Assembly (NCBI RefSeq): GCF_902827225.1
Contig: NZ_LR792632.1
Span: 887,030-951,029, forward strand
Origin: Methanocaldococcus lauensis
GTDB lineage: Archaea; AGJL01; Methanococci; Methanococcales; Methanocaldococcaceae
Direction of reading: 5' to 3'
Length of the DNA stretch: 64,000 nt
Within the stretch, counting starts at the first letter, position 1. Every line of letters starts with the position of its first letter. Positions 57,181 through 64,000 of the stretch are shown in pieces. Position numbers and translations under genes: made by a program. The notes beneath the pieces were generated by a model. The model worked only from the letters and a program-made list of their open reading frames with translations. It did no database searches and had not been told where the DNA came from.

Positions 57181-58332
57181 GTGAAAATGTCTTATCTTGT
57201 AGGAATATTAATATCAATAATATCTCTAATATTTGTAGTATCATTATCTGGATGTGTTCAAAATCAGGAAAGCTCAGGAGTTCCTACATTGACTGTGGCA
57301 TATTTACCAACAGACCACCATGCAGCGTTATTTGTAGCATGCTACTATCCAGATATATTTAAGAAAAGTTATGGAATATATTTAAAAGAAGTAAAACCTA
57401 AGGAAGAATATGAACTATATAAAGATGACAAAAAAATCGCTAATGTAAAACTCGTTATAGTTAAAACTGGTGGAGCAAGTATAATGAATTTAATGTCACA
57501 AGGACAAGTTGATGTTGCCTTATTAGGATATCCTCCAGCAATCTTTTATATTGATAGCGGAACAAAGGCAAAGGTTATAATGAACTTGCATACAGAAGGT
57601 TCAGCAGTTGTAGTTAGAAATGATATTCCTGTAAACAATTGGAAAGAGTTTATAAATTGGATAAAAGAACAGCATAAAAAAGGTTATCAAGTAAAGATAG
57701 GACATCCATTACCAACATCTATTCAATATGTTATGATTAAAGATGCCTTAAAAGCAGAGGGAATAACATACACTGAAAATCCAAACAACAAAAGTGCTAT
57801 GGTTTATTTAGACAATTGTAAAGGACAAGGAAACATGCCTCAAATGTTATCTCAAAAGCAAATAGATGCAGTAATTGCATGGGAGCCAATGCCTGAAATT
57901 ATACAAAGTAGAGGTATTGGTAAAGTAATTATATACAGTGGTGATTTACCAAGTGCTACTGGAGGTACATGGGCAAACCACCCATGTTGTTGTGTAGTAG
58001 CATCTGAAAACGCATTAACTAACAAAAAAGAAGCAGTTATTACTTTTGCTAAACTCTTAAAAGATGCAACAGATGAAATTAATAAAAATAAAGAGTTGGC
58101 GGTAAAAGCATCAGCAAAATGGCTTGGAACTAATATAACAGTTGAGGAATCATCAGTAAAACATATAAAATACGATTATAGATTAGAACCAGTCATTCCA
58201 AAAGTTATAAAGTTCGTAAATGCAATGGAATTGCAGGAATTAATTAATGGTAGATTAAAAAATGTCTCTGATAAGGAGGCAGAAAATATAATATTTGATT
58301 TAAAAACATATAAAGAAATAATAAATAATTAA
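57181..58332 (+). CDS. ABC transporter substrate-binding lipoprotein (SsuA/NMT1 type)
   Basis: A 383-residue lipoprotein. The signal peptide ends in the lipobox SLSGC. The mature part has [51 protein letters not shown], and [24 protein letters not shown], all typical of nitrate/sulfonate/thiamine-precursor binders. GTG start at 57181, chosen from the GGGGTGAT site before it; frames further upstream overlap that site. No permease or ATPase gene is nearby, so the partner is elsewhere. Confidence 0.85.
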   Translation: MKMSYLVGILISIISLIFVVSLSGCVQNQESSGVPTLTVAYLPTDHHAALFVACYYPDIFKKSYGIYLKEVKPKEEYELYKDDKKIANVKLVIVKTGGASIMNLMSQGQVDVALLGYPPAIFYIDSGTKAKVIMNLHTEGSAVVVRNDIPVNNWKEFINWIKEQHKKGYQVKIGHPLPTSIQYVMIKDALKAEGITYTENPNNKSAMVYLDNCKGQGNMPQMLSQKQIDAVIAWEPMPEIIQSRGIGKVIIYSGDLPSATGGTWANHPCCCVVASENALTNKKEAVITFAKLLKDATDEINKNKELAVKASAKWLGTNITVEESSVKHIKYDYRLEPVIPKVIKFVNAMELQELINGRLKNVSDKEAENIIFDLKTYKEIINN

Positions 58333-58487
58333 AAAATCTTTATCTTTTTTATTTTATATTATATATTCATATATTTGGATGTATTTGAATAACTAATTAT
58401 GAATCAAAAATTATAAATATTTTTTAATAAGATATATGATTAATAAAAATGTAACTCTTTGGGCTTGTAAAATGTATGGGGGAGATT

Positions 58488-59564
58488 ATGCGTGTAGGGA
58501 TTATAGGAGCAGGAGTTTCTGGTTCTGTATTATATAGGTTGTTGTACGAAAAAGGTTTCTATATAAATATTTATGACCCATTATTAGTTAGAGGTTGTAA
58601 AAGCTCAACCTTTGTATTTTCTAAAAAGAGTGAATATTTACTAGTAAAAAAAATTTTAAAAAAATTAAATATTCACTTTCAAGATTATATTGTTAAAGAG
58701 ATTAACGAAATAGACATTAATGGAGTTAGTTATTTTTTAAATAAAAAAATTTACATTGTAAATAAACCTAAATTAATTGAAGATTTAGTTCCAAGGACTT
58801 TAATCAATCAGAGAGAATTTAAGCCTGCTATTAATAGATTTATTACAAAAGTTAGTACGACAGGGACTATAGTCAGGGAGTTTTCTACAGAAGATGAGGC
58901 TAAATATTATGATTTAGTTGTAGATGCCTCAGGAAATGCTAAAGTTCTTCAATTAAATAATAAATCTACAAATGATATTAAAGTATGTCAATTTTTAATA
59001 AATTCTTCAAAAAAAATTGATAATATCTTAATTGATAATATAAAAATATCTCATAGAAAACCACTTATAGGTTACTCTTGGGTAATTCCTATAGAAAATG
59101 AAATGTATCACATAGGATGTGCTTATTATAAAAATTCCAATAAGTTATTAGATTATTTAACTATCTATGTAAAGAAGATTTTTGGTAATGATTACACTAA
59201 AATTTGTTCATGTATCTCAAAAATTAATGGAAACCTATTATTTGAAAGTTTTATAAGTGGTCATTATCAAAAAAAATGTATAGCAAGTATTGGTGAAAGT
59301 ATAGGATTAGTAAGTCCATTTGGTCATGGTAATGTTTACGCAATTATTTCAGCATATATTCTATCAAAATTCATAAATAAATATGAACCTCGTGAAGGAG
59401 TAGTGAAATATAAAAATTATATGTTAAAAAATTTTGACTGGCTAGATAAGGATAAAAAATCTTTAAAGAATCTTAATTTATTAAAGATTACAAAACTACT
59501 TAAAGAATACTATAACATCCCTACTCACGAATCTATGAAAATTCTATTTAAGTCTATATATTAA
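58488..59564 (+). CDS. FAD-dependent oxidoreductase of the geranylgeranyl reductase type
   Basis: A 358-residue protein with dinucleotide motif VGIIGAGVSGSVLYRLL at residues 2-18, DLVVDASGNAKVLQL near 145 and GESIGLVSPFGHGNVYAIISAYIL near 270, the GD-type FAD segment slightly altered. Methanogen relatives saturate the isoprenoid chains of membrane lipids, but its sequence is divergent, so the substrate is open. The start at 58488 follows GGGGGAGATT. Confidence 0.78.
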   Translation: MRVGIIGAGVSGSVLYRLLYEKGFYINIYDPLLVRGCKSSTFVFSKKSEYLLVKKILKKLNIHFQDYIVKEINEIDINGVSYFLNKKIYIVNKPKLIEDLVPRTLINQREFKPAINRFITKVSTTGTIVREFSTEDEAKYYDLVVDASGNAKVLQLNNKSTNDIKVCQFLINSSKKIDNILIDNIKISHRKPLIGYSWVIPIENEMYHIGCAYYKNSNKLLDYLTIYVKKIFGNDYTKICSCISKINGNLLFESFISGHYQKKCIASIGESIGLVSPFGHGNVYAIISAYILSKFINKYEPREGVVKYKNYMLKNFDWLDKDKKSLKNLNLLKITKLLKEYYNIPTHESMKILFKSIY

Positions 59565-59577
59565 AAATGGTGAAAAA

Positions 59578-60542
<965 letters not shown>

Positions 60543-60551
60543 AATAAAAAA

Positions 60552-62441
60552 TTAATTAATTCTCCAGTCAATCCCTAAAAGTTCAGAATATTTCTCTAAA
60601 ACTCTTTTAACATATTCATCTACATTATTTTTGTCATCTTCAAATTTTTTAGACCATTCTTCATTGTTATACTCTTTTGCAAGACCTATAATTAAATCTC
60701 TAATCCTTTCACTTTCTATTTTAACAGGATATCCTAATTTTTTATTGTATTCACAGATGTCTCTATATAACTTTAAAGAATCTTCTACAATATTCTCTAT
60801 GCCTAAAAGTTCTTTAGTTAATTCATTTAATATAGGTTTTAACCATCTTCTATGGAATCTACAAATTCCTAAGTTTTCTATTGGTAGTTCTAATTTTATA
60901 CTATCAACAATTAACTCTGCCAATTTTTCTGGCTCGTTAAATTCTGGTTTGTAATATGTTAAATACCTCCCTTGAATAACCATAGGGATAAAGAATCCAG
61001 GAGTCCAGTATAGATTAGGAGCAATTTCTCCCCAGTTACCAAATGGGATATAGGCGGCAAAGTCGTTGAATTTTTTTCCAACTTTATTAACTCTATCTTT
61101 ATATTTTTCATTTAATATTTTTGATGCCTTTCTTTTTCCAAATGATAATATTTTGTAGATTTCATTTTCTTCTTTAACTAAATTGTGTAAAAATTTTACA
61201 GCCTGCTCTGCATTATGCTTAGATATTTCTTTAATATCTTCCTCACTACTTTCAATAATTTTTTTATAGTCAAATATTGGCTTCTTTATCTTTAACTCCT
61301 CTTCCTTTAATAATCCCACATCTAAAAGTTCAAAAACCCACGCAATTAAATTTCCTATCTCTATAGCATCAAATCCTAACTCATCTACAGTTTTTGTAAC
61401 TTTATCAGCCTCATATAAATCAAAGATTCCTAATAATGTCCCATTTGCCGCATATGGCTCATAATCAACTTTATTTCTATTTCTATATTTTTTACATAGA
61501 ACTGGACAAGGTTCCCCACAGTTAGTCCATTTTTTTGTCTCTATACTTTCTTTGTTGAAAGTTTCAAGATAGTATTTTAATATCCTCTCTAAGATCTTTT
61601 TTCTGTCCTCTTTGCTAATATATGGCATCCTCCAATTGAATATTGGAACTTTTTCTTTATATAAAAGCCAGTTATTTCCAAAGGTTCCCCCAGTTTTCGT
61701 TTCATCATTATATCTATATTTTTTAGTATGTTCTAATACAACTTTACTCATTGGCTTTTTATAGTAATTTTCAATAATTTCCTTAGCCTTTTCTTTTTTT
61801 TCTTTATCTTCCTTTCCATCACCAAAGAATATAATTCCAATGATGTTGTGAGCTCTATATAAAACAGAGCCTCCCCCTCCCCTTGCGGCCCAATCTTCTG
61901 AACCTTCAACAAATTTACCATTTCTAACGGTTTGAGAAAATAAACCTCCCATATTTGTTCTTTTTGCTGCCTCTCCAACAACTACACTCCTCATATTCTT
62001 ATCTTTGTAAAGTTCTAATGCATAGTTGCTAACTTCATAAACTGTCTTTAAGTCCTCTTTAACTTCAATAAAATCAATCTTTAATTGTCCTTCATATTCT
62101 ATAACTAAAAATGATGGCTTTTCACATCTTCCTATAATACCTACATTGTTTAATCCAGTATTTTTAAACTGGTATCCCGCTCCACCCATTGATGAAAAAT
62201 AGAACCCATCCCAGAGTGGAGATCTAAAAGAAAATATTAATCTATGCCCACCAATTATTGGCAATCCTCCAATCCCAAAACAAAAGACATTTTTTTCATC
62301 ATAGACATCATACTTCCATGTCTCAAATTTATTGTGCCAATATAACCCCCAATCTATTGGTAAAATATTTTTCTCTATAATTTCAAACTTTTTGGTTGTA
62401 GCGTTTATTAGAGCATTTTTCATAATTCTCATGCCTCGCAT
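60552..62441 (-). CDS. Aldehyde ferredoxin oxidoreductase family protein (tungsten enzyme)
   Basis: About 629 residues. The first 210 residues form the tungstopterin-binding domain (FGIGGLPIIGGHRLIFSFRSPLWDG, SMGGAGYQFKNTG). The Fe-S site has CGEPCPVLCKKYRN near 310 and a last Cys in LGICRFHRRWL near the C-terminus. It oxidises aldehydes to acids with ferredoxin; the substrate is unknown. Possible ATGs are 62441, 62432 and 62423; GCGAGG precedes 62432. It lies divergent from the tungstate-binding protein gene. Confidence 0.88.
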   Translation of the reverse strand: MRGMRIMKNALINATTKKFEIIEKNILPIDWGLYWHNKFETWKYDVYDEKNVFCFGIGGLPIIGGHRLIFSFRSPLWDGFYFSSMGGAGYQFKNTGLNNVGIIGRCEKPSFLVIEYEGQLKIDFIEVKEDLKTVYEVSNYALELYKDKNMRSVVVGEAAKRTNMGGLFSQTVRNGKFVEGSEDWAARGGGGSVLYRAHNIIGIIFFGDGKEDKEKKEKAKEIIENYYKKPMSKVVLEHTKKYRYNDETKTGGTFGNNWLLYKEKVPIFNWRMPYISKEDRKKILERILKYYLETFNKESIETKKWTNCGEPCPVLCKKYRNRNKVDYEPYAANGTLLGIFDLYEADKVTKTVDELGFDAIEIGNLIAWVFELLDVGLLKEEELKIKKPIFDYKKIIESSEEDIKEISKHNAEQAVKFLHNLVKEENEIYKILSFGKRKASKILNEKYKDRVNKVGKKFNDFAAYIPFGNWGEIAPNLYWTPGFFIPMVIQGRYLTYYKPEFNEPEKLAELIVDSIKLELPIENLGICRFHRRWLKPILNELTKELLGIENIVEDSLKLYRDICEYNKKLGYPVKIESERIRDLIIGLAKEYNNEEWSKKFEDDKNNVDEYVKRVLEKYSELLGIDWRIN

Positions 62442-62585
62442 TTTTGTAATTTTAATTTTTTCTTCATAAATTATTTTTGTAAATAGTATTAATTTATAAA
62501 TTTTGTTAATTGAAAATAATAAACATAATATTTAAATATGAAACCAAAATACATTTACTTTTAGAAACCTAATTAAAAAAGGTGA

Positions 62586-63596
<1,011 letters not shown>

Positions 63597-63610
63597 TTTA
63601 TAACTAAAAA

Positions 63611-64000
63611 CTAAATAATACTCTCTAAAAATTCTATATCTTTAATAATTACATCTATTTTTTCTTCTTTTGTTAGTTGATTTTTTTCTAACCTTCTATC
63701 ATCAATTTCTAAGTTAAACATTCCTTTATAGCCATAATCTATAAGTTGCTTTATATATGGAGTAAAGTCAATTTCAGATTTTATTAATGGAAAGTGGTCT
63801 TTTCTATTTACCACTCCAGAAATGTGAGTATGGACAATATAATCAATAACTCTCTCAAAAAAGTCTTCGATGTATTCTTTAGCGTGTGCAAAATCTAAGG
63901 TCATATACAATAAATTGTCATATTTTTTTAAAATCCACTCAACTTCTTCTGGATTCCATCCAATTCTATTAATTCTTTTGGGCATATTTTCTAAACATAA
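63611..64000 (-). CDS. TIM-barrel sugar isomerase/endonuclease IV-like protein, 5' end outside window
   Basis: The open frame continues beyond the right edge, with LCLEN preceding the first ATG, so the start is missing. The visible part covers the C-terminal half of an AP-endonuclease-2 superfamily barrel: YMTLDFAHAKEYIEDF, VHTHISGVVNRKDHFPLI and the final FNLEIDDRR, with the metal-binding Asp, His and Glu. It is more like sugar-phosphate isomerases than true endonuclease IV. Confidence 0.75.
   Translation of the reverse strand, partial: LCLENMPKRINRIGWNPEEVEWILKKYDNLLYMTLDFAHAKEYIEDFFERVIDYIVHTHISGVVNRKDHFPLIKSEIDFTPYIKQLIDYGYKGMFNLEIDDRRLEKNQLTKEEKIDVIIKDIEFLESII

Overview
The window reads as chromosome of a hyperthermophilic hydrogenotrophic methanogen of the genus Methanocaldococcus, close to M. 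jannaschii. The DNA is AT-rich and Arg is almost always AGA/AGG. Shine-Dalgarno sites of the form GGTGA sit just before most starts, and TATA boxes are of the TTTATATA type. The proteins include methanogen-specific ones: HdrB/HdrC, thiol:fumarate reductase TfrB, methanogenesis marker 7, ComB of coenzyme M synthesis, archaeal riboflavin synthase and PurP. Both ends cut a gene: an ATP-binding CooC/MinD-like protein at the left and a TIM-barrel protein at the right.

Layout. 1-4.4 kb: CooC-like ATPase, U32 protein, Na/Ca exchanger, TfrB. 4.4-7.7 kb (minus strand): an unknown protein, marker 7, DUF2209, a SpoIIM-like membrane protein, aIF2-beta and L37e. 7.9 kb: tRNA-Cys. 8.2-10.2 kb: S19e, PDCD5-like protein, PP-loop protein, L39e, UPF0146. 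10.2-14.6 kb: lipoprotein, CooC, aminotransferase, amino-acid permease. 14.8-20.6 kb: the RNA ligase RtcB interrupted by three inteins. 20.8-25.6 kb: split transketolase around ribulose-phosphate epimerase, then PdxS and HypE. 26.3-30.9 kb: HdrB/HdrC, a B12/radical SAM protein, HIT protein and a tRNA methylthiotransferase. 31-36.6 kb: Taw2, ACT protein, MFS transporter, and a GbsR-type regulator / RND / extracytoplasmic protein operon. 36.7-41.3 kb: PurP, RNase HII, TrmI, an endonuclease IV-like protein, ribose-1,5-bisphosphate isomerase. 41.4 kb: a GC-rich structured RNA. 41.7-50.3 kb: GAPDH, small proteins, CbiG, ArsA/Get3, DUF116, ComB, Rpp30, lipoprotein, dolichol-kinase-like protein, Elp3. 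50.8-54 kb: a large STAND-like NTPase that looks acquired. 54-64 kb: MoaC, glycosyltransferase, AI-2E-type permease, RibL, an ABC binding lipoprotein, an FAD protein, DUF2124, RibC, a tungsten aldehyde ferredoxin oxidoreductase and the tungstate-binding protein WtpA.

How the genes work together. Most are housekeeping: translation and tRNA modification (aIF2-beta, three ribosomal proteins, Taw2, TrmI, MiaB-like protein, Elp3, RtcB, RNase P Rpp30), heterodisulfide and fumarate metabolism, cofactor synthesis (CoM, riboflavin/FAD, PLP, Moco, cobamide, hydrogenase maturation), and pentose and nucleotide metabolism.

The two most unusual regions are rtcB, with three mutually related endonuclease-bearing inteins placed at or near the metal site of one enzyme, and the STAND-like NTPase gene. 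That gene uses CGN arginine codons and carries GATC about eight times more densely than its surroundings, which points to recent acquisition and possibly a defence role. No CRISPR array or recognisable insertion sequence was seen.
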